29,786 nt of DNA from DATKLX01 sp035542155 (GTDB taxonomy: Bacteria > Chloroflexota > Anaerolineae > Anaerolineales > Anaerolineaceae), in assembly GCA_035542155.1 (NCBI GenBank), contig DATKLX010000007.1:1-29786 (forward strand). The letters are read 5' to 3'. Made by a program: the position numbers and the translations under genes. Shown piece by piece: positions 1 through 7,871 of the stretch. Numbering within the stretch: position 1 is the stretch's first letter; every line of letters begins with the position of its first letter. The notes under the pieces are model-generated. The model made no database searches. It had not been told where the DNA came from and was given only the letters and a program-made list of their open reading frames with translations.

Positions 1-45
1 TTGGCTGTACTTGACTTCGGGCAGTTGCAGGAGGACAATGGACAT
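1..45 (-). CDS. 5' end of an edge-truncated gene, possibly a transposase
   Basis: Only the first 15 codons are inside the window. They read MSIVLLQLPEVKYSQ from an ATG at 45 on the minus strand. A GGAG ribosome binding site lies about 9 bases upstream, and a plausible promoter sits at 86-114. From memory, this N-terminus (a short hydrophobic 'IVLLxLP' opening) resembles transposases common in Chloroflexota, in which a zinc-ribbon domain follows directly. The zinc-binding part is outside the window, so this identity is a guess. I could not find a convincing terminal inverted repeat in the 200 bases upstream. It could equally be an unrelated gene. Confidence 0.4.
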   Translation of the reverse strand, partial: MSIVLLQLPEVKYSQ

Positions 46-85
46 GGCAAGCTCTCCGGTTACTCTGGCGGTCTAGGCAACTACC

Positions 86-114
86 ATAGTACCGCGAGCT
101 TGCTCTTTTTTCAA
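86..114 (-). promoter_or_regulatory. Candidate sigma70-type promoter for the edge gene
   Basis: Read on the minus strand, TTGAAA (114-109) and TACTAT (91-86) are separated by 17 bases. The ATG at 45 lies about 35 bases downstream of the expected start of transcription. The rest of the stretch between 46 and 306 is AT-rich and shows no convincing gene. Confidence 0.35.
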
Positions 115-227
115 AACCTACCAGCTTTGGGACAGATACCCGAAATTAACATAAATTTTAAGATTCTTACCGGTTCTTTCGGAATCTCCGTAGGAAGTTC
201 CATCATGGGAAATCCCAATGAACCTTC

Positions 228-254
228 TTAACAGAAATCTTTCCATGTTAAAAT
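228..254 (+). promoter_or_regulatory. Weak candidate promoter for the sugar kinase
   Basis: TTAACA (228-233) and TAAAAT (249-254) are separated by only 15 bases. The spacing is short and the boxes are imperfect, so this is tentative. It sits at a sensible distance from the start chosen at 307, and would exclude the alternative in-frame ATG at 253, which lies inside the -10 box. Confidence 0.25.
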
Positions 255-306
255 GGACCTGGTTCCACACCTGCTGAAATGGCGACCTTCTCGAGGAGAC
301 GTGTCG

Positions 307-1248
307 ATGAGCCCAAAAATCCTTTCAATTGGCGAGTTGCTGGTCGAAGTGATGCGCAAGCGCGTTGGCGAGGGCCTGTCGGCACCCGGAGATTTCGCCG
401 GCCCGTTCCCCAGTGGCGCGCCGGCCATTTTTATCGACGCTGCGGCTCGCCTGGGCTCTCAAACTGGTTTCACCGGGGTCGCCGGCGTGGATGGTTTTGG
501 CGACTGTATTTTCGAACGATTAAAGCGCGACGGAGTCGATTTAAGCCATTCCCGCCAGGTCTCTGGCTGGACCACAGGGATTGCCTTTGTTGCCTATCAA
601 AACAGCGGCAGCCGTGAGTTCATTTTTCACCTGGCGCATTCGGCAGCGGCCCTGCTCAATGAAGCGGATGTCGACTGGCAGTATTTTTCATCCGCGAGCT
701 GGGTTCACCTGTGTGGATCTTCTCTGGCGTTCAGTGAAGACAGCCGCAAGGCCTGCGAGCTGGCCGCGTGGACCTGCAAATCGGCCGGGGGAAAAGTCAG
801 CTTTGATCCAAACGTGCGCCCCGAGCTGATGGGCCTCGACCGCCTGCGCGAGATCTGCGCTCCGATCCTGGAGATGACGGATCTGCTTCTCCCCAGCGGT
901 CAGGAAGCTTTTTTCCTGACTGGGATCGAGGATGCGAACCGGGCATGCGAGAGCCTTGTTGCGCGGGGTATACCTCTGGTTGCCTTGAAGCAGGGCGCAC
1001 GTGGATCTACTGTGTTTTCTCCCGGCGTTTCACGCACAGTAGAATCGATTGCGGTCAAGGAGGTAGACCCCACCGGGGCTGGCGACTGCTATGATGCCGC
1101 TTTCGTGACCGGGCTCTGCGCGGGGTGGGAATTGTCCAAAACAGCCCGTTTCGCCAATATCACCGGCGCGATGGCAGTGACCCGTCTGGGTCCCATGGAA
1201 GGGGCGCCGCTACTCGATCAGGTTTTGGAGAAGATGGATCGAAGCTGA
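307..1248 (+). CDS. PfkB-family (ribokinase-like) sugar kinase
   Basis: A 313-residue cytosolic kinase expected to phosphorylate a sugar with ATP. The N-terminus (ILSIGELLVEV) and the substrate-side motif PSGAPAIFIDAAARLG are typical of PfkB kinases. The C-terminal signature DPTGAGDCYDAAF carries the anion hole and the catalytic base, Asp260. The PSGAPAIF variant is what I recall from proteins labelled tagatose kinase, but the substrate cannot be read from sequence alone. I chose ATG 307 because GAGGAG (293-298) lies 8 bases upstream and the protein then starts exactly at the first beta strand. An ATG at 253 would add 18 unrelated residues. The stop overlaps the start of the DUF1638 gene (TGATG), so the two are probably translated together. 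Confidence 0.9.
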   Translation: MSPKILSIGELLVEVMRKRVGEGLSAPGDFAGPFPSGAPAIFIDAAARLGSQTGFTGVAGVDGFGDCIFERLKRDGVDLSHSRQVSGWTTGIAFVAYQNSGSREFIFHLAHSAAALLNEADVDWQYFSSASWVHLCGSSLAFSEDSRKACELAAWTCKSAGGKVSFDPNVRPELMGLDRLREICAPILEMTDLLLPSGQEAFFLTGIEDANRACESLVARGIPLVALKQGARGSTVFSPGVSRTVESIAVKEVDPTGAGDCYDAAFVTGLCAGWELSKTARFANITGAMAVTRLGPMEGAPLLDQVLEKMDRS

Positions 1249-1988
1249 TGTGGATCAAATGCATCACCTGTGAAGCGCTGGCGCGGCCGGTCTATCTTTG
1301 CGCCGCGCATTCCCCTCATATCATCGATGTTGAGCTGCTCAGGCGCGGCCTGCACAACACTCCGGGCACATTGCGCGAGCGGCTGCAGGCGATTATCCAT
1401 CAGGCAAGCGTTCCTCCTTATGATGCCGTGGTCCTGGTCTACGGGCTGTGCGGGCAAGGCACCTCCGGCCTAGTCGCCGGAAAGCTCCCCCTGGTGATCC
1501 CCAAAGCGCACGACTGTATCACACTGTTCCTTGGCAGCCGTCAGCGCTACCAGGAGCAGTTTGATAGACACCCCGGCACGTTCTGGTACGCGCAGGATTA
1601 TATCGAGCGCGATGACGGCTCGGGATCAGCGCTCTCCATGGGTTCGGGAACGGATGTCCAGCTCGAAGCGGCATATGATGAATATGTCCAGAAGTACGGC
1701 AAGGAGAATGCGGATTACCTTATGGAAGTGATGGGAGCCTGGCAGAGCCATTACCAGCGTGCGGCGTTTATCGATATGGGACTCCCGGATGCAAGCGGAG
1801 TCGAGGCCAAAGCCCGCGACCAGGCTGCCCGGCGGGGATGGATGTTCGACCGTATCTCGGGCGACCTGGCCTTGATCCGCCGCCTGTTGAATGGAGATTG
1901 GGATACCGATTTTCTGGTGGTTCTCCCCGGCCAACGAGTGCGGATGACCTTCGATGAGGACGTCATTGGTGTAGAAACCACGCAATAG
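1248..1988 (+). CDS. DUF1638 family protein
   Basis: A 246-residue protein recognisable as DUF1638. The N-terminus has a Cys pair (C5, C8 in MWIKCITCEAL). The middle has the conserved YGLCGQG and AHDCITLFLGSR segments. These cysteine and histidine positions suggest a bound metal or cofactor, but no activity is established. From general knowledge, DUF1638 genes often occur near corrinoid proteins and methyltransferases, which are absent here. The start overlaps the stop of the sugar kinase by one base, indicating translational coupling. An upstream in-frame start would only read antisense-like sequence inside the kinase gene. The C-terminus (DFLVVLPGQRV...) looks like a normal family end. Confidence 0.85.
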   Translation: MWIKCITCEALARPVYLCAAHSPHIIDVELLRRGLHNTPGTLRERLQAIIHQASVPPYDAVVLVYGLCGQGTSGLVAGKLPLVIPKAHDCITLFLGSRQRYQEQFDRHPGTFWYAQDYIERDDGSGSALSMGSGTDVQLEAAYDEYVQKYGKENADYLMEVMGAWQSHYQRAAFIDMGLPDASGVEAKARDQAARRGWMFDRISGDLALIRRLLNGDWDTDFLVVLPGQRVRMTFDEDVIGVETTQ

Positions 1989-1989
1989 T

Positions 1990-2145
1990 CCCACATAGCC
2001 AACCACGTTGATCTGTTCCAGCAGCTTTTCGGCAGGAACCACGCCGGGGTTGACGTGCCACGGTTGGCACGCTGGTCACTCCCCAACTTTGCGCAAGGTC
2101 GGGCCGGTCACAGGCATCGACCTCGATTACGGATAGTGTACAATC
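1990..2145 (-). pseudogene. Remnant of a thioredoxin-fold protein, frameshifted
   Basis: Two minus-strand frames join into a thioredoxin-like C-terminal half. The first (about 2145 to 2062) reads VIEVDACDRPDLAQSWGVTS followed by VPT, with the expected 'D..PDLA..(W/Y)GV.SVPT' pattern and cis-proline. The second, shifted by one base, begins near 2060 and reads WHVNPGVVPAEKLLEQI, like the last strand and helix of the fold. The N-terminal half with the CxxC site is missing. So are a few residues at the frame junction. The second frame runs on antisense into the DUF1638 gene with no stop near the expected end. I infer decay; a chance resemblance is possible. The promoter of the lipoprotein gene overlaps its upstream end. 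Confidence 0.45.
2117..2144 (+). promoter_or_regulatory. Candidate promoter of the lipoprotein gene
   Basis: TCGACC (2117-2122) and TACAAT (2139-2144) are separated by 16 bases. The AGGAGA ribosome binding site (2151-2156) and the GTG start at 2163 follow at short distance, giving a leader of about 12 bases. Confidence 0.4.
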
Positions 2146-2162
2146 AAAAAAGGAGAAAATCT

Positions 2163-3323
2163 GTGTTACACTCCAGGCCTGTAAACCGTTTTTTGTTTGT
2201 TCTGGTGACCCTGGCTATTCTCGGCAGTGCATGCAACATGCCGACTCCCACGACCACAACCGCGACCACCATTTCCCCGGCAACCAATCCCCCGCCGATC
2301 CCATCCCTGACGCCTACCTTGGCTCCTCAGGTAACCACCGTGACTCCGACGGTCCAACCCACCGGAACGAGCCCATCCCCAAATCCCACATCGACTGGCG
2401 CACCGCCCAATCCAACCTATCTGGACGATCGCAGCACACCAACTGGTTTGATCCTATCCTATGTCAATGCTATTAATTTAAAGCAGTATCTCCGCGCTTA
2501 TTCCTACTGGCGCAGCGGCAGCCTGACCCAAACCTTTGACCAGTTCCAGCAGGGTTATCAAAACACGGCTTCTGTTCTGGTGACCCTGGGGACGATAAGC
2601 GGGGATGCCGGCGCGGGGCAAATGTATTATACCGTCCCTGCGGTGCTGGTCGCCCAGACGACCGCCGGAGAAATTCAAACCTTCTCAGCCTGCTACACCC
2701 TGCATCTCTCGAACCCGGGTATCCAGACCGAGCCGCCTTTTATCCCGATGGGCATTAATTCCGGCGCGGCCAAACCCGCTGCGAATGGGTCCATTCCGGC
2801 CAACCTGTTGGCTCATGCCTGTGATGGCTTTCCACAGGGCACGCCGATTAACCCCGCGCCAGTCACCCATCCCGGCGACATCACCCCGGCGAATTTCCTG
2901 GATGACCGCAGCACCCCGCAGGAAGTTCTTTCGTCTTACTTCAACGCGGTGAACCGCAAGGAGTACGCTCGGGCTTATTCTTACTGGGAAGATGCCGGGA
3001 CCTCGCAAAACGTTCCCCCATTTTCCCAATTCCAGCAGGGCTACGCCAATACAGCCTCCGTCCAGATTACGACCGGGCAGGCGCGCAGTGATGCGGGCGC
3101 CGGGCAGTTGTACTACACGCTCCCAGCGGTATTAAAATCGAAAAACGCCGATGGATCAGCCCAGACGTTCTCCGCCTGTTATACATTTCACATCTCCCAA
3201 CCGGCAATCCAGGCGACTCAACCCTTCAGGCCGCTGGCGATCCGCTCGGCCACGGCCAAATCCGTCCCAAACAACTCTGATACTTCAGCGCTGCTTGGCC
3301 AGGCCTGTGTTGGCCAGCCATAA
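2163..3323 (+). CDS. Secreted lipoprotein with two tandem NTF2-like repeats
   Basis: A 386-residue exported protein. The signal peptide (RPVNRFLFVLVTLAILGSAC) ends at Cys24, a likely lipidation site, although the residue at -3 is Gly rather than the usual Leu. Residues 25-84 form a Thr/Pro-rich spacer. Two homologous units follow, residues 86-220 and 245-382, each starting with LDDRSTP and carrying (N)A(I/V)NxKxYxRAYSYW, QFQQGYxNTASV, DAGAGQxYYTxPAVL and QTFSACYT, and ending in a Cys. The pattern of an N-terminal helix pair followed by beta strands resembles NTF2-like domains; this is inference. Each unit has two Cys, which could form a disulfide. GTG 2163 was chosen because AGGAGA lies 6 bases upstream and the signal peptide starts there. 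No function can be named. Confidence 0.85.
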   Translation: MLHSRPVNRFLFVLVTLAILGSACNMPTPTTTTATTISPATNPPPIPSLTPTLAPQVTTVTPTVQPTGTSPSPNPTSTGAPPNPTYLDDRSTPTGLILSYVNAINLKQYLRAYSYWRSGSLTQTFDQFQQGYQNTASVLVTLGTISGDAGAGQMYYTVPAVLVAQTTAGEIQTFSACYTLHLSNPGIQTEPPFIPMGINSGAAKPAANGSIPANLLAHACDGFPQGTPINPAPVTHPGDITPANFLDDRSTPQEVLSSYFNAVNRKEYARAYSYWEDAGTSQNVPPFSQFQQGYANTASVQITTGQARSDAGAGQLYYTLPAVLKSKNADGSAQTFSACYTFHISQPAIQATQPFRPLAIRSATAKSVPNNSDTSALLGQACVGQP

Positions 3324-3378
3324 AATGCCCTTTTGTCACGAGCTAGTGGGACACCCAATTCCTCTAGCCTGTTTTCGG

Positions 3379-4533
3379 TCAATCTTTTTTAGTCTGGTTT
3401 TTGCCGTTTGGAAAGCTTTCGGCTCGACGGATGCGTTTGCTCAATGCAGGGTGGGAATAAAACAGCCACTCGACCCAGGGTTCGGGATCGGCGTCGGCCA
3501 GGTTCTGGTTTGCCAGGCGGGTGAGCGCTGAGGCATAGGCTGCGCCATTACCGGTCAATTCCAGGGCATACTGGTCAGCCCGTTCCTCCCGCCAGCGGGA
3601 ATACGCATTGCTCAAGGGCATGGTGATCAGGACAAAGATGCCCAGGGCTAGCCCCAGCAGCGGCAGCGACGCCGGGTCCGCTGGTCCCTGCAGGCCAAAG
3701 ACTCCCACGCCCCAATTCAGCACCAGCGAAGCCAGGTACATACCGGCCAGGGTAATCAGGCTCTCGATGACGATCCCCGCCGGAATATCTTTGTGGACGT
3801 GATGGCCCAGCTCGTGGGCGAGCACGGTTTCGATCTCATCCGCTGAAAATTCCAAGATCAACGTGTCTCCGAGGATGACTCGCCGCGTATTGCCCAGACC
3901 GGTCAGCGCGGCATTGGCTGATTTGGTTCGTCGGCTCATGTCAAATTTGAACACACCCTGCACTCCAGTGCTGGCTTTGCGGGCCAGGCTCATCAACCGT
4001 TCGACGAGGTCAGCGTGATCCGCGCCCAGCGGGATCACCTTATAGAATAAAGGCATGATCAGCACAGGCGCAAGATTGGCCATGAGCACGGTGAAGAGCA
4101 GCAACACCCCGGCAACCCACAACCACCAGGTCTGAGGGGCAGCGCGCAGCAGGATGTATACAATCTCAAGCAAAATCAGTCCCAATCCGGCGCCGATCAA
4201 GATCCCTTTGATCTGGTCTTCAACCCAACCTTGCAGTGTAGCGGTAGACTGTCCAAAGCGGTGGGGGAGTACAAAGGCGGTGTAGTACTCCAGCGGCAGG
4301 TTAATCAGGAAATAGATCCCCCCAATTCCTGCGGCAAACAAAGCAACCAGTAGATATACGTTACCGGTCAGCCCGCTGAGTGCGGACCGCAGGCTGGTCG
4401 CCCAGCCAAAAATAAGCCAGGCAAGGAGATAGATCAGGCTGAAAGCCAGGCCAATAATTTCCCAACGGCGCTGGATGCGCGCGTACACTTTGGCCTGTTT
4501 CTGGCGCTCTGGATCGAGGACGACAGTTTCCAT
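3379..4533 (-). CDS. M48 family membrane zinc metallopeptidase (Ste24/HtpX-like)
   Basis: A 384-residue membrane protease. Hydrophobic helices occur near residues 28-48, 60-80, 108-130 and 135-158, with two more after the active site. The zinc site is HELGHH, with ligands His240 and His244 and catalytic Glu241; the third ligand is Glu316 in EERAD. The length and the early transmembrane segments fit the Ste24-like branch better than short HtpX. Its job would be cleavage of membrane or misfolded proteins at the membrane. The ATG at 4533 lies 7 bases after the stop of the polymerase gene, with no good ribosome binding site, so translation is probably coupled to it. The gene converges on the lipoprotein gene; the 55-base gap shows no clear terminator. 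Confidence 0.92.
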   Translation of the reverse strand: METVVLDPERQKQAKVYARIQRRWEIIGLAFSLIYLLAWLIFGWATSLRSALSGLTGNVYLLVALFAAGIGGIYFLINLPLEYYTAFVLPHRFGQSTATLQGWVEDQIKGILIGAGLGLILLEIVYILLRAAPQTWWLWVAGVLLLFTVLMANLAPVLIMPLFYKVIPLGADHADLVERLMSLARKASTGVQGVFKFDMSRRTKSANAALTGLGNTRRVILGDTLILEFSADEIETVLAHELGHHVHKDIPAGIVIESLITLAGMYLASLVLNWGVGVFGLQGPADPASLPLLGLALGIFVLITMPLSNAYSRWREERADQYALELTGNGAAYASALTRLANQNLADADPEPWVEWLFYSHPALSKRIRRAESFPNGKNQTKKD

Positions 4534-4540
4534 GCGTTAA

Positions 4541-7500
4541 TTATAGCTCACGGGTTTCCAGTTTTTCGATCTTTTCCACCCTGAGAATTGGCTCGCCACG
4601 CCCTTCGTCGATTTCGATCACACCAGTGGCCAGGATCGGCTCCGTATCAAGCACGTTCTGGTAGCGGCGATATACTGCGGGAAAGAATACCAGGTCAAGC
4701 ATCCCTTCCAGGTCTTCCAGAGAGAGGAACACGATCGTTTCCCCTGAATCCATCCTCCCACGGTGCCAGCTCTGCCGGACGCCCGCGACGCAGACCTTTT
4801 CACCGATCCGGCCTGCGGCTTCCACCGTCGTGATCGCCCCTGCTTCCTTGATCTGTTGAGAGAAAAGCTCCAGGGGATGGGCATCCAGGGTCACCCCCAG
4901 CAGCGCTTCCTGGGCGGCAATCCTTTGCTGCAGCGACCAGTCTTCTTCTTCCGAACCGCCCCATTCGAAAAGGGCTATCTGCCCGGGCCGCCATGCATTG
5001 CGGCGGATGCGGTCGAGGAGGCCCGGAATGGTTCCCAGCCCGTCGAGCCCTCCGACGCGGACGAGGTTTTCCACCTCGATCTGGCGAGGGTTGACTTTGG
5101 TGAGGAATTCGCTCAAAGAGTTGAACGGCTTTCCGTGGAGAATCCGCTCCTGCGTGGCGTGGGTCAACTCGGGAACCTGGTCGAGACCCATAAAGAGGAC
5201 CGGCTCTCCTTCCGGGTAAGCCACACAGAAATCCGTGCGCGAATGGTTGATGTGCGGCGCCTTGATCTTCAATCCCAGCCGGCGCGCCTCCGTCAGGTAC
5301 ACGCGCTGACTGTAATATCCGCCCCAATTGGCCAGGACGGCGGCCATAAACTCAGCGGGGAAATGAGCCTTGCACCAGGCCGATTTCCAGGCCACCTGCG
5401 AATAGGAGGCGGCGTGGGCTTTCGGGAATCCGTACCCGGCAAAAGCGGCCATCATCTCCCAGATCTGTTCGGCGATCTCTTGGGGTATCCGGTGGTTCAG
5501 ATACGCCCCGGCGATAAATTTCTGGCGCAGTAACTGCATCTGTTTTCCCGGGTCGAAATGACTCATCGCCCGGCGCAGCAGGTCCGCTTCCGCTAGGTTG
5601 AGCCCGGCCAGGTCGTGGGCGATGCGCAGGACCTGCTCCTGGTAAAGGATGACCCCATACGTATCGTCGAGGAGGGGAGCCAGCGCCGGGTGGATGTGCT
5701 GGATTGGTTCTTCGCCTTTGAAGCGCCGCACAAACGCGTCTTTCAGACCGCCTTTGAGCGGACCCGGGCGGTACAGGGCCAGGGCAACCATCACATCGTC
5801 CGGAGTTCGCGCGCCTATCTCGCGAAGCGTCGCCCGCATCCCCGGGCTTTCGATTTGAAAACAACCGATCGTCCGGCCTTCTTCGATCAGGTTTGAGACC
5901 TTTTGATCCTCGAGCGGGATGGTATCCAGTATCTGTAAAGGTGACTGGTATTCTTTCCGCTTCCAAGAATGGAGCGCGTCGGCAACATCTCCCAGGACGG
6001 TCAACCCACGAATCCCCAACAGGTCGATCTTCACCAGGCCCAGGGCTTCCACGGATTTCAAATCCATTTGGGTGATCAGCACTCCCTTGTTGGATGGTTG
6101 GACCGGGATGAGATCGCTCAGCGAGATAGGTGAAACGATCACCCCGCCAGCATGGACGGATAGGTGGCGGGGCAGATCCAGCAACGCTTCGGCCTGGCGG
6201 AAAATCTCCAAGAGGTAAGGGTCGGGGTTGGCGGCAGCCAGCTCCACGAAAGGAGAAGGTTTCGGCGTATAGACCTCAACCGGCGTGGTCTGGATCACCT
6301 TGGTTGCATCCGGCGCCTGGTAAAAAAAGCGGTGCGGGATCGCTTCGACCAGCGCGCGCACCCGGTCAGGAGGCAGGCCGTGCGCCTTGGCGGTGTCCCC
6401 CAGCGCGGACCTTGGGCGGAAGCGGTTGATCGTTCCCACCATAGCGACCCGATCGCTCCCATAAGTATCGAAAACGTGCTGGATGATGCTGTCTCGCCGT
6501 CGCGAACACAGATCGGTGTCGATATCCGGTGGGGTGGATCGAGCCGGGTTGAGGAAGCGCTCGAAATACAGGTTTAGGCGCAGCGGATCTGGAGTGGTGA
6601 TCCCGAGGCAGTGCGCAACCAGCGAAGAGGCGGCGGACCCGCGGGAGGAGACGGGGACGCCGGTTTTCTGCGCATAGGCAATAATCTCTTCCATAATCAG
6701 GAAGATGCCTTCATAGCCGCTGGCCGAGATCACTTTCAATTCGTGAGCCAGCCGCTTTTCGATCTCTGGAGTCACCTCGCCGTAGAGACGTTTTGCCCCC
6801 GCTTCAGCCCTCACCCGCAGGACCATGGCCGGATCGACGCCGGGGGGAAGGGGAATGATCGGGTAGTGAGGTTTATTCAGGGGCAGGCTGAATCCCTGGC
6901 ACCTGGCTGCGATTTCATCGGTCACCGCCAGCGTCTCCGGGTATGCGCCAAACCACTGGCGCATCTCCCCTTCTGTCAGCATCCTGGCGGTATGCGCCGG
7001 GGGATATGCAGATGAGGACAGCTTTCCCAAAGGCTCGTTAGTCCGGATCGCCGCCAGGGTTTTCAGCAACGGTGCTTGTTTCGGGTCCAGCGCGTAGACC
7101 GGTTGGACGGCCGCCGCTGGCGCCCCGAGCCGTTTTGCCAACCCGAGCTGCCGGAGAAACGCCGGCGAATCCTCACCATCCGCTTTCGTCACCCCAATGT
7201 ACAGTCGATCCCGGAAGAGATCGGTCAGTTGAAAGTAATGGTCTTCGTTGGTGTCTTCCAGCCCAATCGCCACAGCCAGTAAACCTGGTGTCAGGCGCGC
7301 CAGCAGCGCCAGGTTGCATTTTCCCGCACGCTCACCCGGCTGGCTCTGGATGGAGGTGATCAGGTGGCACAGGCTGGACCACCCATTTTCCTCAGCGACC
7401 AGCAAATTGAGCATGATGGGCGCAGTGGAGGGCATCTCCAGGATAATCTCGGTACCCAGGATGGGCTGGATCCCTGTCTTCTGGCAGGCGTGAACGAATT

Positions 7501-7642
7501 CCACAGCGCCTGTGAGGCTGACGTGATCGGTGATCGCCAGGGCAGACATTCCCCCTGCCTGCGCAGCCTGCGCCAGCGCTTCCGGGGTCGGCAGTGCTTG
7601 CAGCATTGAATAACAGGAATGGAGGCTGAGATGAGTCGCCAT
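4541..7642 (-). CDS. DNA polymerase III alpha subunit, DnaE2-like size
   Basis: A 1033-residue C-family DNA polymerase. Order of domains: PHP (about 1-200), polymerase palm and fingers with SRGSAASS and PDIDTD (Asp373, 375, 377), KIDLLGIRGLT (Asp540), helix-hairpin-helix region (about 790-870) and a C-terminal OB fold (about 930-1025). Asp375, Asp377 and Asp540 match the catalytic triad known in E. coli DnaE. The length is like error-prone DnaE2 (ImuC) rather than the roughly 1160 residues of replicative DnaE, and FRPRSALGDTAKAHGL is also DnaE2-like. No imuA or imuB is nearby. The PHP opening is HLSLHSCYS, where active PHP domains have HxHxH, so that site is probably dead. Which DnaE subtype it is remains open. 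Confidence 0.92.
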   Translation of the reverse strand: MATHLSLHSCYSMLQALPTPEALAQAAQAGGMSALAITDHVSLTGAVEFVHACQKTGIQPILGTEIILEMPSTAPIMLNLLVAEENGWSSLCHLITSIQSQPGERAGKCNLALLARLTPGLLAVAIGLEDTNEDHYFQLTDLFRDRLYIGVTKADGEDSPAFLRQLGLAKRLGAPAAAVQPVYALDPKQAPLLKTLAAIRTNEPLGKLSSSAYPPAHTARMLTEGEMRQWFGAYPETLAVTDEIAARCQGFSLPLNKPHYPIIPLPPGVDPAMVLRVRAEAGAKRLYGEVTPEIEKRLAHELKVISASGYEGIFLIMEEIIAYAQKTGVPVSSRGSAASSLVAHCLGITTPDPLRLNLYFERFLNPARSTPPDIDTDLCSRRRDSIIQHVFDTYGSDRVAMVGTINRFRPRSALGDTAKAHGLPPDRVRALVEAIPHRFFYQAPDATKVIQTTPVEVYTPKPSPFVELAAANPDPYLLEIFRQAEALLDLPRHLSVHAGGVIVSPISLSDLIPVQPSNKGVLITQMDLKSVEALGLVKIDLLGIRGLTVLGDVADALHSWKRKEYQSPLQILDTIPLEDQKVSNLIEEGRTIGCFQIESPGMRATLREIGARTPDDVMVALALYRPGPLKGGLKDAFVRRFKGEEPIQHIHPALAPLLDDTYGVILYQEQVLRIAHDLAGLNLAEADLLRRAMSHFDPGKQMQLLRQKFIAGAYLNHRIPQEIAEQIWEMMAAFAGYGFPKAHAASYSQVAWKSAWCKAHFPAEFMAAVLANWGGYYSQRVYLTEARRLGLKIKAPHINHSRTDFCVAYPEGEPVLFMGLDQVPELTHATQERILHGKPFNSLSEFLTKVNPRQIEVENLVRVGGLDGLGTIPGLLDRIRRNAWRPGQIALFEWGGSEEEDWSLQQRIAAQEALLGVTLDAHPLELFSQQIKEAGAITTVEAAGRIGEKVCVAGVRQSWHRGRMDSGETIVFLSLEDLEGMLDLVFFPAVYRRYQNVLDTEPILATGVIEIDEGRGEPILRVEKIEKLETREL

Positions 7643-7652
7643 AGATACTTCG

Positions 7653-7681
7653 ATTTTACCCGGTTCTGATCAGGATTGAAA
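7653..7681 (-). promoter_or_regulatory. Candidate promoter of the polymerase gene
   Basis: On the minus strand, TTTCAA (7681-7676) and TAAAAT (7658-7653) are separated by 17 bases. The ATG at 7642 is only 10 bases past the -10 box and no ribosome binding site is visible, so the mRNA would have almost no leader. Confidence 0.3.
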
Positions 7682-7773
7682 CAATCACCATTCCCATTTT
7701 GGATCCCTGGCCATAGTCACCAAAAAATAACGATCTTTTAGTTCATTTTTACTGAAACTTCACCATTGTTTAA

Positions 7774-7802
7774 TTGGATCCACGAAAATCTGTCCGTACA
7801 AT
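7774..7802 (+). promoter_or_regulatory. Candidate promoter of the PAS histidine kinase operon
   Basis: TTGGAT (7774-7779) and TACAAT (7797-7802) are separated by 17 bases. Transcription would begin near 7809, leaving a leader of about 63 bases. The 229-base divergent region also holds the 12-base direct repeat GGATCCCTGGCC at 7701-7712 and 7823-7834, flanking this promoter. Confidence 0.45.
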
Positions 7803-7871
7803 ATACCATAGCAGCATGGGAAGGATCCCTGGCCGGAAATTCTTTTCCATCAATCCAGTATCGGCGTAGTT

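Noticed and set aside
1..231. Plus-strand open frame of 76 codons from a TTG
   Set aside because: No ribosome binding site, composition unlike the neighbouring proteins, and it overlaps the better-supported minus-strand gene start at 45.
118..246. Minus-strand 42-codon frame starting MERFLLRRFIGIS
   Set aside because: No ribosome binding site and no recognisable family. It lies in AT-rich intergenic sequence, so chance is likely.
2054..2071. Hairpin CGTGCCA-CGGT-TGGCACG as a terminator after DUF1638
   Set aside because: No U-run follows. The repeat lies within the thioredoxin-like remnant and may be incidental.
3324..3378. Terminator between the convergent lipoprotein and protease genes
   Set aside because: Possible GTC/GAC pairings do not extend beyond three base pairs.
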